Of a DNA stretch of 35,087 nucleotides, positions 8,032 through 16,228 are shown in pieces. Below the pieces are notes generated by a model. That model had not been told where the DNA came from, made no database searches, and was given only the letters and a program-made list of their open reading frames with translations. The translations under genes and the position numbers were made by a program. The stretch is from an uncultured Coprococcus sp. GTDB taxonomy: Bacteria > Bacillota > Clostridia > Lachnospirales > Lachnospiraceae. Position 1 is the first letter of the stretch. The number at the start of each line of letters is the position of its first letter. The DNA is taken from assembly GCA_900548215.1 (NCBI GenBank), contig URJI01000018.1, forward strand, positions 1 through 35,087. Reading direction: 5' to 3'.

Positions 8032-8462
8032 GATTCAGATCGGTGCCCGGTTCGGCGAAGGAGATATGTGTAATATTCCTTGCAATGGGAGCTGGTCTTG
8101 TCACTGGAATGGGATTTATCGGATATGCAGTATTATTTGCCGTCATACTTGGCGGAGCAATGTTTATTTGCAGCCTTACGGGATTTGGCGGCGGAAGGGA
8201 TGAAGAGAGAGCCCTGAAGATCACCGTGCCTGAAAATCTCGACTATACAGAGGCATTTGATGAGATACTTGCCGACTGTACAGAAAATTACAGGCTGACA
8301 AATGTGAAGACGACCAATATGGGAAGTCTGTTCAAGCTTACATATGTGGTGAAACTTAATAAGGATACAAATCAGAAGGATATGATAGACAGACTCAGGG
8401 TGAGAAATGGCAATCTGGAAATCATGCTGATGCAGGCGGATTCGGGCGACATGACATTGTAG
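8025..8462 (+). pseudogene. C-terminal remnant of a DUF4956 membrane protein
   Basis: The frame reads (G-A-F-S-)LVRFRSVPGSAKEI, then a hydrophobic block of two membrane segments (VIFLAMGAGLVTGMG, YAVLFAVILGGAMFIC) and a soluble C-terminal domain ending at TAG 8460-8462, as in the second half of DUF4956 proteins. The N-terminal membrane segments are missing, and homology begins abruptly near 8010 inside the VTC remnant. DUF4956 genes are commonly paired with VTC and CotH/carbohydrate-binding genes, and that order is preserved here in remnant form. The TTG at 8025 has no convincing ribosome site, so translation is doubtful. Confidence 0.7.
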
Positions 8463-8575
8463 AAGACAGTGTGTGTTCGTGGTCTATAACACTGTAGAAG
8501 ACAGTGTGTGCTCGTGGAATATAACACTGTAGAAGATGGCAGGTGCTCGTGGGATATAACACTATAGACGATGAC
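8454..8575 (+). repeat. 35-bp tandem repeat, three full copies plus a partial one
   Basis: Copies begin at 8454, 8489, 8524 and (partial, diverged) 8559, each starting ACA(T/C)TGTAGAAGA and containing GTG(T/C)TCGTGG. The unit length is exactly 35 bp. The first copy overlaps the stop of the DUF4956 remnant, so the repeat arose at the end of a decaying gene. Confidence 0.85.
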
Positions 8576-8657
8576 ATATGCATGAGGTGATGTTGATGAT
8601 ATAAAGCAGACCGAAAATTCAGGTCAGTTGGCAAATACTTAGCAAGGAGATGATCGT

Positions 8658-9484
8658 ATGAGGAATAATAAATATATGAGATATAGAGCGGGAATCCGCA
8701 AATGGCTGTCATATTTGACAAATGTGGTCTCACACTGGGCGGCGGTGGACGCCTGTCGGTCAATGACACCGTCGGACATGGAATAGTGTCTAAGGATGAC
8801 CTGGTGGTAACGGGTGGAACATATACGATAGAAAGTCAGGATCACTGTCTGAACGGCAAGGATAGCGTCAGGATAGCAGACGGAACATTCACCCTTACCT
8901 GTGATGAGGATGGCATACACGCCGGAAACGACGACCAGCAGAATGGTTACATATATATAGAAGATGGAGACATTGATATATCGGCAGGAGACGATGCGAT
9001 GCATGCAGAAGGACTTCTCATTTTAACAGGTGGTAATATAGATATAACTAAGAGCTATGAGGGTATCGAGGGTTATAAGATACTAGTGACCGGTGGCGAT
9101 ATAGACGTGGCAGCCAGCGATGATGGATTCAATGCGGCAGGAGAAAGCTCTGGCAGTTCAGGCGACAATAAAGGCGGCAGCTCCCATGGCGCAGGTGACA
9201 ATAAAGGAGGTTTCGGCGGAGATCATAGTGTAGATGTGAACGGCAACACCCCGCCGGCAAGAACTGATGGCAACGGACAGAGCGGCGACAGACCGAATCT
9301 TCCAGAAAATGAAGGACAGCCGGAAAGTGGTGATATGCCAGACGGTTCAGGTATGCCAGGTGGTTCAGGCAAAGGAGACGTGCAAGTCCCAGGTGGTAAC
9401 AGAGATAACGGACAGAATAACAGCTCAAATGAAAACTCGCAGAATACGGACAGCAGTTCCAGTTCAGACAGTATAAGCATATAG
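8658..9484 (+). pseudogene. Remnant of a carbohydrate-binding-domain (DUF4353-like) surface protein
   Basis: An apparent original start is ATG 8658 with AAGGAGATGATCGT before it; that frame (MRNNKYMRYRAGIRKWLSYL) ends at TAG 8784-8786. The family sequence continues in the next frame from about 8730 to 9484: GHGIVSKDDLVVTGGTYTIE, a DSVRIADGTFTLTCDEDGIHAG repeat, and ILTGGNIDITKSYEGIEG. These are beta-helix repeats typical of DUF4353/CotH-associated surface proteins. A Gly/Ser/Asn/Asp-rich low-complexity tail of about 110 residues follows. The N-terminal half is missing and the remaining parts are out of frame, so this is a deletion derivative. An in-frame ATG at 8702 could start 260 residues, but without a signal peptide. 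Confidence 0.65.
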
Positions 9485-9627
9485 AAGATAGTTCCAGACG
9501 CTTTAATATCCAAAAACAGTTGATTAATTTGTAAAAATGCTTAATATTATAAAGACGTGACATTTTGTAGTTGATGCATAGTTTGGGAAATGGGCAGGCG
9601 CCCAATGTAGCTGGAAGGAGAAAACAG

Positions 9628-10158
9628 ATGAAGTTATATGTTGCACGACACGGAGAGACGGAATGGAACAGACAGAATAAGGTCTGTGGCAGGACGGATT
9701 CCCCGCTTACAGAGAAAGGACTTCGTCAGGCACAGCTCCTTGCAGACAGATTGGACAACTGCCCGATTGATGTGATAATAGCATCGCCGCTTTCCAGAGC
9801 ACAGGATACAGCCAGGGTGGTGGCGGAAAGAAAGCATTTGCAGGTAATTACGGATGAGAGGCTTATAGAACAGGATTACGGAGTATATGAGGGCGTCCAA
9901 AGGGATGACCGGGATTTTTTGAACAACAAGAGAATGTTCGCATACAGATATCCCGGTGGAGAATCTATGATGGATATTGCCAGGAGGACGTATGATCTGA
10001 TAATAGAGACTTGTAAGCTCTATCCGGATTCATCAGTGCTGTTTGTCTGTCACAATGGAATATGCCGGGTGATATGCAGCTATTTCAATGATATGACCAA
10101 CGAAGAGTATTTTGGATTCAGTCAGGACAATTGCGGATATAATATCTATGAGTGCTGA
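9628..10158 (+). CDS. Histidine phosphatase family protein (phosphoglycerate mutase-like)
   Basis: 176 residues, cytoplasmic. The signature MKLYVARHGETEWN carries the phospho-accepting His of the RHG motif. A second catalytic region is SSVLFVCHNGICRVI with its His, and the acid is in DYGVYEG. The length suits CobC/PhoE-like broad phosphatases rather than glycolytic mutase, which is longer. GGAAGGAG lies about 8 bases before ATG 9628; a longer frame from 9571 would precede the conserved first strand by 19 unlikely residues. The metal-exporter gene starts 22 bases after the stop on the same strand, so they may be co-transcribed. Confidence 0.88.
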   Translation: MKLYVARHGETEWNRQNKVCGRTDSPLTEKGLRQAQLLADRLDNCPIDVIIASPLSRAQDTARVVAERKHLQVITDERLIEQDYGVYEGVQRDDRDFLNNKRMFAYRYPGGESMMDIARRTYDLIIETCKLYPDSSVLFVCHNGICRVICSYFNDMTNEEYFGFSQDNCGYNIYEC

Positions 10159-10180
10159 TCTGAGAAGGAGTGTTTGATAT

Positions 10181-11257
10181 ATGAAGGAAGTGTTGATAGA
10201 TTCATTTAAGGATGCGCTGCTTGATACGGTAAAGCTTATACCGTTCCTGCTTATAACCTATGTGGTCATGGAATGGCTTGAGAGGAAGACTGCAGGCAGA
10301 CAGGCACATGTGCTTGGAAAGGCTGAGAAACTTGGTCCGTTGCTCGGTGGTGTGCTTGGAATTGTGCCTCAGTGCGGATTTTCACTGATGGCGTCAAACC
10401 TGTACAGCGGGGGTGTGATAGGTGCAGGTGTGCTTATAGCTGTATTTATGTCCACATCGGACGAGATGCTGCCTATTATGTTGTCAAATGATGCGGTTAC
10501 TGCAGAAACTATAATCAAGATTCTTGCCGCTAAAGCTGTTATAGCTATTGTGACTGGATATATAGTTGGGTTTGTGCTTGACCGAATGAGAAAGCCGGTT
10601 CGGGTAAAGAAGATAGATCCTGTCCATAGACATGGCGGGCATGATGAACATGAACACCATAGCGGACATGAGCACAGTGACGCTGTAAAAGCGGCAGAAA
10701 GCTCCATACACACACAGAATATAGTTTATAAGGATGCAGCTGAGAAGAAGGGAAAAGGACATGTGCATGACTATGTCCACGAGCACAGCCATGACCACGG
10801 ACATTTTGGAGAGAAGAATATCCATGAGGTGTGTGAACAGGAGCACTGTGACTGCGAGGGTGGAATATTCAGATCTGCGCTGGTTCACACTGCAAAGATT
10901 ACAATATTTATATTTATATTCACACTTGTGATAAATGTGATCATAGAGGCTGTAGGAGAAGAATCCATAGCACGTATATTCAACGATGTGCCGGTGCTTG
11001 GAGAGGCTGCGGCAGCTCTGGTTGGGCTCATACCTAACTGTGCGGCGTCTGTCATAATAACCGAGTTGTACCTTCAGGGGATACTCAGTGCAGGTGCTAT
11101 GATGTCAGGACTTCTTGTTAGTGCAGGTGTAGGTCTTGTGGTGCTCTTCAGAATGAACAGGCACAGACCAGCGGAGAATATAAGGATAGCGGTGATGCTG
11201 TATGCTGCAGGACTTGTGTGGGGGCTAGTGATCAATGCAGTGGGAATCACATTTTGA
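10181..11257 (+). CDS. Putative 10-TM heavy-metal exporter (manganese/arsenic permease-like)
   Basis: 358-residue membrane protein made of two related halves. The first has PLLGGVLGIVPQCGFSLMAS and a run of hydrophobic helices. The second has LVGLIPNCAASVIITELYLQ and further helices. The paired P-Q/N-C motifs are a hallmark of the putative manganese transporter / ArsP_2 family. Between the halves (about residues 148-225) lies a cytoplasmic or external loop packed with His and acidic residues (HRHGGHDEHEHHSGHEHSD, HVHDYVHEHSHDHGHFG, EQEHCDCEGG), presumably metal binding. AAGGAG lies 12 bases before ATG 10181. Metal specificity is inferred from the family only. A bidirectional terminator follows. 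Confidence 0.82.
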   Translation: MKEVLIDSFKDALLDTVKLIPFLLITYVVMEWLERKTAGRQAHVLGKAEKLGPLLGGVLGIVPQCGFSLMASNLYSGGVIGAGVLIAVFMSTSDEMLPIMLSNDAVTAETIIKILAAKAVIAIVTGYIVGFVLDRMRKPVRVKKIDPVHRHGGHDEHEHHSGHEHSDAVKAAESSIHTQNIVYKDAAEKKGKGHVHDYVHEHSHDHGHFGEKNIHEVCEQEHCDCEGGIFRSALVHTAKITIFIFIFTLVINVIIEAVGEESIARIFNDVPVLGEAAAALVGLIPNCAASVIITELYLQGILSAGAMMSGLLVSAGVGLVVLFRMNRHRPAENIRIAVMLYAAGLVWGLVINAVGITF

Positions 11258-11313
11258 TAATATAGAACTGATTGAAAAAAACATGATTTCACTGAAAAGT
11301 GATTGGACACATA

Positions 11314-11347
11314 AAAAAGAGATTGCAAAATGCCGCAATCTCTTTTT
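11314..11347. terminator. Bidirectional terminator
   Basis: AAAAAGAGATTGC / GCAATCTCTTTTT, a perfect 13-bp stem with an 8-base loop. It has T on the 3' side of both strands and lies between two convergent genes. Confidence 0.9.
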
Positions 11348-11352
11348 GGGTG

Positions 11353-11598
11353 TTATTTAATTTTCTTTTTACCACATACAGGACAGATATCCTGGTTGGT
11401 AGGCTGACCGCATCCCCAGCAGATCCATGTGTCACCTTTGTCCTCAGTTTCGGATGCAGGCTTCTGTGTCGGTTTCATCTTAAAGTTTTTGGAGACAATC
11501 TCAACGTTGCCATCTTCGCCCATCTTGGTCTGCATACCGTTTAGGGGAGTGACATCGTCAGATTTACCCTTTTTCTTTTTACCAAATCCAAATCCCAT
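11353..11598 (-). CDS. Small zinc-ribbon protein
   Basis: 81 residues. A basic N-terminus (MGFGFGKKKKGKSDD), a middle segment of unknown fold and a C-terminal zinc ribbon with two knuckles, CWGCGQ and CPVCGKKK, fitting one four-Cys zinc site. AGGGG precedes the ATG by 7 bases. It is transcribed against the metal exporter and shares its terminator. Such small ribbon proteins often bind nucleic acid or act as adaptors, but no function can be assigned. Confidence 0.72.
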   Translation of the reverse strand: MGFGFGKKKKGKSDDVTPLNGMQTKMGEDGNVEIVSKNFKMKPTQKPASETEDKGDTWICWGCGQPTNQDICPVCGKKKIK

Positions 11599-11718
11599 TT
11601 TTCAACCCCTATTTCTATAACATATATAGTTTATTTTAAAGCAATATATACAATTAAGCAATAGTAATTTGTTAGAATTATACTATGTTATTGTTGGAAA
11701 TGACAATGGGGGTGAGAC

Positions 11719-12447
11719 TTACTGCCATGCTCCGTCAAATGTAATAACCTGGCCGTTAAGGTAGTTATCGCATGCTGCTATATGGACAATGAAAGCGGCT
11801 GCCTCAGTGACTGTTGCCATGCGCCCGGCGGGGATTTCGTCCTCAAGCATCTGGCGCTCATCTTGTGACAAATGGCCGTTCATGGTTGTATCTATAGCCC
11901 CGAATGCAATTGCGTTTACATTTATGCCGCTTGGTGCCAGCTCTTTTCCTAAAGCTCTGGAGAAAGCATTTACCGCTCCTTTGGACGCAGAATATGCAAC
12001 CTCACATGATGCCCCGGTGCTGCCCCATACAGATGATATATTGATGATGCATCCTTTATGTGCGTGAACCATATAAGGAACAACTTGCCTGCAGCTATTG
12101 AATACAGAATAAATATTTGATTTCATGGTCCTGTCGAAGTCTGCTGCGGACATATCGGAGAGCAGCCCGACATGAGATATTCCAGCATTGTTGACCAACA
12201 ACCTTATATCGCTTCCAAATTTATCCACGACCTGGCTGATGAACTCCTGCATAAAATCCATGTCGCCTGCATCGCCGCACATTGCGAGGCAGTTGCAGCC
12301 GTTTGCTGTCAGTTCCTTTTGCAGAGTCATGAGATCGTCCGGGTGTCTGAATGACGTTATTGCGATATTATTGTATGTTCCGGACAGCGCAAGAGCAGTG
12401 GCTCTTCCGATACCGGTTGAAGCTCCAATGATGATTGCGGTATTCAA
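11719..12447 (-). CDS. SDR-family oxidoreductase (FabG-like)
   Basis: A 242-residue short-chain dehydrogenase/reductase, classical type. Seen: the cofactor motif IIIGASTGIGRATALAL, the structural NNAG (LLVNNAGISHVG), and the catalytic Ser-Tyr-Lys in NISSVWGSTG and VAYSASKGAVNAFSRALGKEL. The C-terminal EAAAFIVHIAACDNYLNGQVITFDGAW is typical. The start is probably TTG at 12447, which sits 7 bases after a perfect AGGAGGG on the minus strand; the longer MLFQEGN version runs through that ribosome site. Possible substrate: 3-oxoacyl-ACP, but it is far from any fatty-acid cluster, so the substrate is open. Confidence 0.85.
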   Translation of the reverse strand: MNTAIIIGASTGIGRATALALSGTYNNIAITSFRHPDDLMTLQKELTANGCNCLAMCGDAGDMDFMQEFISQVVDKFGSDIRLLVNNAGISHVGLLSDMSAADFDRTMKSNIYSVFNSCRQVVPYMVHAHKGCIINISSVWGSTGASCEVAYSASKGAVNAFSRALGKELAPSGINVNAIAFGAIDTTMNGHLSQDERQMLEDEIPAGRMATVTEAAAFIVHIAACDNYLNGQVITFDGAWQ

Positions 12448-12481
12448 AATATTACCCTCCTGAAAAAGCAAATAGTAGTTC

Positions 12482-12583
12482 CCTCCTTATGAAAAAGGAG
12501 CAGGCACATTAAAAGTCGCATGCGCGAGGTGCCTGCGTGCTTCATAAGGAATCCCCCGCAAGGCGGGTCCTCCTTATGAAAAA
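12482..12583. repeat. Compact palindrome cluster with 15-bp direct repeats
   Basis: CCTCCTTATGAAAAA occurs at 12482-12496 and again at 12569-12583. Between them, TTCATAAGGA (12541-12550) can pair with either copy. GCAGGCAC (12500-12507) pairs with GTGCCTGC (12529-12536), and CCCGC (12555-12559) pairs with GCGGG (12563-12567). It lies between the divergent SDR and LytR_C genes. It could be a mobile-repeat remnant or an RNA with two alternative folds. Confidence 0.6.
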
Positions 12584-12606
12584 TATTATATCACGTGAAT
12601 TATGTG

Positions 12607-12635
12607 TTGAAAATAAAAAAGCACTTTGGTATACT
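12607..12635 (+). promoter_or_regulatory. Probable promoter of the LytR_C gene
   Basis: TTGAAA (12607-12612), 17-base spacer, TATACT (12630-12635), about 60 bases before the start codon. Confidence 0.6.
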
Positions 12636-12693
12636 CTATTTGTTTTTGTTAATAATCGAATATGTATAAGAGAATGAATATGGAGGCTATATA

Positions 12694-13278
12694 ATGGGTA
12701 AGAAAGTTATGAAACTGTTCCTTGATACAATGCTCAGAGCTGCCGTTATTATATTGGCGGTTGCAATTGTGGTCATGCTTGTACTTCTGGCACGGACTAT
12801 GAGTAAGAATAAGAAATCCGATACGACAACAACAAAGGAAGCGGCAAGTATAGTCACGGAGGAAACTGATCCTTCAGATCCTACATTTGGCGGGGAAAAC
12901 TCAGATGCCTCAGATGCATCTGGAGACGATTCATCTGAGGATGTGTCATCCGAGGATAATCAGACTGACAACGATGCAAAGAGTGCTAAGATAGCAGTTA
13001 TAAACGCATCGGGAGAGTCTGGTGTGGCTGCCACATGGCAGGGAACGTTGAATGCGTCAGGATACTCGTCTGTAGATATAGGAACCTATACTGGAGACAG
13101 TCAGTCATCAACGACTGTATATGTGTCAGGTTCTTATGATGTCAGCGGTATCACAAGCTTGTTTTCATCTGCGTCAACTGCGGACAAGTCAGAACTTGAT
13201 GGAAGTCTGTGTGATATAGATGTAAGCGGTGCGGATATAGTGATTGTTGTCGGCTCCATGGATGCGGCAAATAATTAA
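12694..13278 (+). CDS. Membrane-anchored LytR C-terminal domain protein
   Basis: 194 residues: one N-terminal membrane segment (about 13-33, AAVIILAVAIVVMLVLLA), a Ser/Asp/Glu-rich linker (about 40-95) and a C-terminal extracellular LytR_C domain (AKIAVINASGESGVAATWQGTLNASGY ... DIVIVVG). LytR_C domains occur on LytR-CpsA-Psr wall enzymes and as stand-alone anchored proteins; the catalytic LCP domain is absent here, so this is an accessory cell-wall protein by inference. ATGGAGG lies 8 bases before ATG 12694. A strong terminator follows. Confidence 0.8.
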   Translation: MGKKVMKLFLDTMLRAAVIILAVAIVVMLVLLARTMSKNKKSDTTTTKEAASIVTEETDPSDPTFGGENSDASDASGDDSSEDVSSEDNQTDNDAKSAKIAVINASGESGVAATWQGTLNASGYSSVDIGTYTGDSQSSTTVYVSGSYDVSGITSLFSSASTADKSELDGSLCDIDVSGADIVIVVGSMDAANN

Positions 13279-13296
13279 TTTTGAAATGCAAGAATA

Positions 13297-13342
13297 ACTC
13301 TGTCAGTTCACCGTTTTATGTGAATCCTGACAGAGTTTTTTT
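13297..13342 (+). terminator. Terminator of the LytR_C gene
   Basis: ACTCTGTCAG / CTGACAGAGT, a perfect 10-bp stem, inner pairing TTCAC / GTGAA, then seven T. Confidence 0.9.
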
Positions 13343-13768
13343 ATAAAACAGATTAACAGAATGAATACAATATCCATTGTTTTGCGCGTGCAATAATTTT
13401 TATCATTGTCAAGTGAAAAAGTACACACATATGTTTTGCTAGATGTTGTAAATCAAATTTGTCAAGTATATATATGGGTAAAATACATGGTCAAAAGTAA
13501 TAAAATATACTGAAAACGTGACGAAAAACAGCTGTATCAGTGCATAGTATGGTGAAGGTTTCACAAAAATAGAAGTTTAAAGCGGAGTAAAAAGAGTTGA
13601 AAACCGTCAAAATGATGCAAAATTTGTGCAAATATACAATATATACAAAAGTTGGAAATTTTTTTTGAGCAATAATCACATAGAATGAAAAATGCCAATG
13701 ATGTAGAATAACAATAGTTTTTAGGGTGAACAAAAACAAGATAATATACACTACGGAGGTAATTTCAA
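13343..13768. other. A/T-rich leader region before the sugar ABC ATPase
   Basis: A candidate promoter is TTGTAA (13446-13451) with TATATA (13469-13474) at 17-base spacing, which would leave a leader of about 290 bases. No gene, clear hairpin or known riboswitch was recognised in the rest. Confidence 0.4.
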
Positions 13769-14881
13769 ATGGCAAGTTTATCACTTAAGAACATTTACAA
13801 GGTATATCCTAACGGATTCAACGCAGTTAAGGACTTCAACCTTGAGATTGAAGACAAGGAGTTCATCATCTTTGTTGGACCATCAGGTTGTGGAAAGTCA
13901 ACAACTCTTAGAATGATAGCAGGTCTTGAGGATATCAGCTCAGGTGAGTTATGGATCGGCGACAGACTTGTAAATGATGTAGAGCCAAAGGACAGAGATA
14001 TTGCGATGGTATTCCAGAACTACGCTCTGTATCCACATATGTCAGTATATGATAACATGGCATTTGGTCTTAAGTTAAGAAAGGTACCAAAGGAGAAGAT
14101 CGACAAGGCTGTACATGAGGCAGCTAAGATCCTTGATATCGAGCATCTTCTTGACAGAAAGCCAAAGGCTTTATCAGGTGGACAGAGACAGCGAGTTGCT
14201 ATGGGACGTGCAATTGTCCGTGAGCCAAAGGTATTCCTTATGGACGAGCCTCTTTCAAACCTTGATGCTAAGCTTCGTGTACAGATGCGTGTTGAGATCT
14301 CAAAGCTTCATCAGAGACTTCAGACAACAATCATCTACGTAACACATGACCAGACAGAGGCTATGACACTTGGTACAAGAATCGTAGTTATGAAGGATGG
14401 TATCATCCAGCAGGTTGATACACCTCAGAATCTGTATGATAAGCCATGCAACCTCTTCGTAGCTGGATTCATGGGTATGCCACCTATGAACTTCATCGAT
14501 TGTAAGGTTGTTAAGTCTGGAGCAGATGTATTACTTATGTTCGGTTCTCACTCAATCAAGGTTCCTGATGCTAAGGCTCAGAAGCTTATCAGCGGTGATT
14601 TCCTTGATAAGGAAGTTGTTCTTGGTATCCGTCCAGAGGATATTCATGATGAGCAGCTCTTCATCGAGTCTTCACCTGAGAGTGTTATCGATGCAAGAAT
14701 CAATATTTACGAAATGCTTGGTGCTGAAGTATATCTGTACTTCACAATCGACCAGTTCGATATCACAGCAAGAGTAAATGCACGTACAACAGCAAGACCT
14801 GGTGATACAGTTCAGTTCGCATTCGACCTGAGCAAGATCCACATCTTCGATAAGGAGACAGAGGAGATCATCATCAACTAG
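13769..14881 (+). CDS. ugpC: Sugar ABC transporter ATP-binding protein (UgpC/MsmX type)
   Basis: 370 residues, the length of multi-sugar importer ATPases. Walker A GPSGCGKSTT, Q-loop VFQNYALYPHMSV, signature LSGGQRQRVAMGRAI, Walker B VFLMDEPLSNLDA, H-loop IYVTHDQTEAMTL; the C-terminal MalK-like regulatory OB domain spans about 240-370 (GIRPEDI). No permease or binding protein lies beside it. Stand-alone MsmX-type ATPases serve several carbohydrate importers encoded elsewhere, which fits. Codons are highly biased, consistent with strong expression. ACGGAGG lies 11 bases before ATG 13769. Its own terminator follows. Confidence 0.92.
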   Translation: MASLSLKNIYKVYPNGFNAVKDFNLEIEDKEFIIFVGPSGCGKSTTLRMIAGLEDISSGELWIGDRLVNDVEPKDRDIAMVFQNYALYPHMSVYDNMAFGLKLRKVPKEKIDKAVHEAAKILDIEHLLDRKPKALSGGQRQRVAMGRAIVREPKVFLMDEPLSNLDAKLRVQMRVEISKLHQRLQTTIIYVTHDQTEAMTLGTRIVVMKDGIIQQVDTPQNLYDKPCNLFVAGFMGMPPMNFIDCKVVKSGADVLLMFGSHSIKVPDAKAQKLISGDFLDKEVVLGIRPEDIHDEQLFIESSPESVIDARINIYEMLGAEVYLYFTIDQFDITARVNARTTARPGDTVQFAFDLSKIHIFDKETEEIIIN

Positions 14882-14923
14882 TCAGGTGCTGCGTTCTAAA
14901 ATTTGAACAAAGTGTGATTTTTC

Positions 14924-14966
14924 AGAGGAAATGCATAAAAATTATGCGTTTCCTCTTTTTTTTTTT
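14924..14966 (+). terminator. Terminator of the ABC ATPase gene
   Basis: AGAGGAAATGCATAA / TTATGCGTTTCCTCT stem with one mismatch, 3-base loop, then ten T. Confidence 0.92.
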
Positions 14967-15034
14967 ACATTTTTCGTGTAGAATGTACTTTGTATGAGTA
15001 TAGGCAATGTTGAATAATTGGAAAGTATTTGACA

Positions 15035-15063
15035 TTGACAGAAGAATGTATAAATGTTACAAT
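15035..15063 (+). promoter_or_regulatory. Promoter of the cdaR-ftsEX cluster
   Basis: Perfect TTGACA (15035-15040), 17-base spacer, TACAAT (15058-15063), 50 bases before the first start codon. Confidence 0.7.
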
Positions 15064-15112
15064 TTTGTTACAGAATTTTTAAAAATTCACAACGAAGAAT
15101 AGGGGTGGACGA

Positions 15113-16201
15113 ATGATTTCGAATCAGATACTGCAGGATACGGTTACCGGAATTAAATCAATTACACGTGTAGAACTCTGTGTGATGGATACCGAAGGTA
15201 AGATACTTGCGACAACTATGCGCGGAATGGAAGAATATGAGGATGAGGTTGTAAAATTCTCTGAATCAGCGGCGGACAGTCAGGTGATCCGTGGCTTCCA
15301 GTTTTTCAAGGTGTATGATGAGAATGAACTGGAATATGTCATACTGGCAAAAGGGGATGCCGAGGATGTCTATATGATTGGAAAGATGGCAACTTTCCAG
15401 ATCCAGAATCTTCTGGTGGCATACAAGGAGCGTTTTGACAAGGACAACTTTATCAAGAACCTGTTGCTTGACAATCTGCTTCTGGTAGATATTTATAACC
15501 GTGCGAAGAAGCTGCACATTGAGGCAGATGTAAAACGTATCGTGTTTATTATCGAGACAAAGACGGAGAAGGATACCAACGCATTGGAGACAGTCAGAAC
15601 GTTGTTCTCCAGCAAGACAAAGGATTTCATTACGGCAGTTGACGAGAAAAACATTATTTTGGTCAAGGAAGTAAAGCCGAGTGAGACTTACGAAGATATG
15701 CGCAAGACTGCAAAGGTAATTGTGGATATGCTGAATACAGAAGCCATGTCATCGGTCAATGTGGCATATGGTACGATCGTCAACGAAATCAAAGAAGTTT
15801 CCCGTTCTTATAAGGAAGCAAAGCTTGCACTGGATGTAGGAAAGATCTTTTATAGCGACAGAAAGATTATCGCATACAGCAATCTCGGAATCGGCCGACT
15901 GATCTATCAGTTGCCACTTCCACTTTGCAAGATGTTTATCAAGGAGATTTTTGATGGTAAATCACCAGACGAGTTCGACGAGGAGACATTGACAACAATC
16001 AACAAGTTCTTCGAGAACAGTCTGAATGTATCTGAGACATCCCGTCAGCTTTACATTCACCGAAATACTCTGGTTTACCGTCTGGATAAACTTCAGAAGA
16101 GTACCGGACTTGACCTCCGGGTATTCGAGGATGCCATTACCTTCAAGATTGCCCTTATGGTTGTGAAATATATGAAGTACATGGAGTCGTTAGAGTATTA
16201 A
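15113..16201 (+). CDS. CdaR/PucR-family transcriptional regulator
   Basis: 362 residues. The N-terminal part (about 1-110, ISNQILQDTVTGIKSITRVELCVMDTEGKI) resembles the sugar-diacid recognition domain. A GGDEF-like middle part (about 135-260) follows, then the C-terminal PucR-type HTH (SLNVSETSRQLYIHRNTLVYRLDKLQKSTG). Such proteins respond to small metabolites. It is followed 27 bases later by ftsE on the same strand with no terminator between, so it may be co-transcribed with the division cluster. AGGGGTGG lies 6 bases before ATG 15113. The ligand is unknown; a link to carbon supply and wall synthesis is inference. Confidence 0.82.
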   Translation: MISNQILQDTVTGIKSITRVELCVMDTEGKILATTMRGMEEYEDEVVKFSESAADSQVIRGFQFFKVYDENELEYVILAKGDAEDVYMIGKMATFQIQNLLVAYKERFDKDNFIKNLLLDNLLLVDIYNRAKKLHIEADVKRIVFIIETKTEKDTNALETVRTLFSSKTKDFITAVDEKNIILVKEVKPSETYEDMRKTAKVIVDMLNTEAMSSVNVAYGTIVNEIKEVSRSYKEAKLALDVGKIFYSDRKIIAYSNLGIGRLIYQLPLPLCKMFIKEIFDGKSPDEFDEETLTTINKFFENSLNVSETSRQLYIHRNTLVYRLDKLQKSTGLDLRVFEDAITFKIALMVVKYMKYMESLEY

Positions 16202-16228
16202 AAGACACGCTCAAAAGGAGATAATAAG

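Noticed and set aside
8454..8575. Possible CRISPR array
   Set aside because: The 35-bp units are contiguous with no spacers and no cas genes lie nearby; it is a simple tandem repeat.
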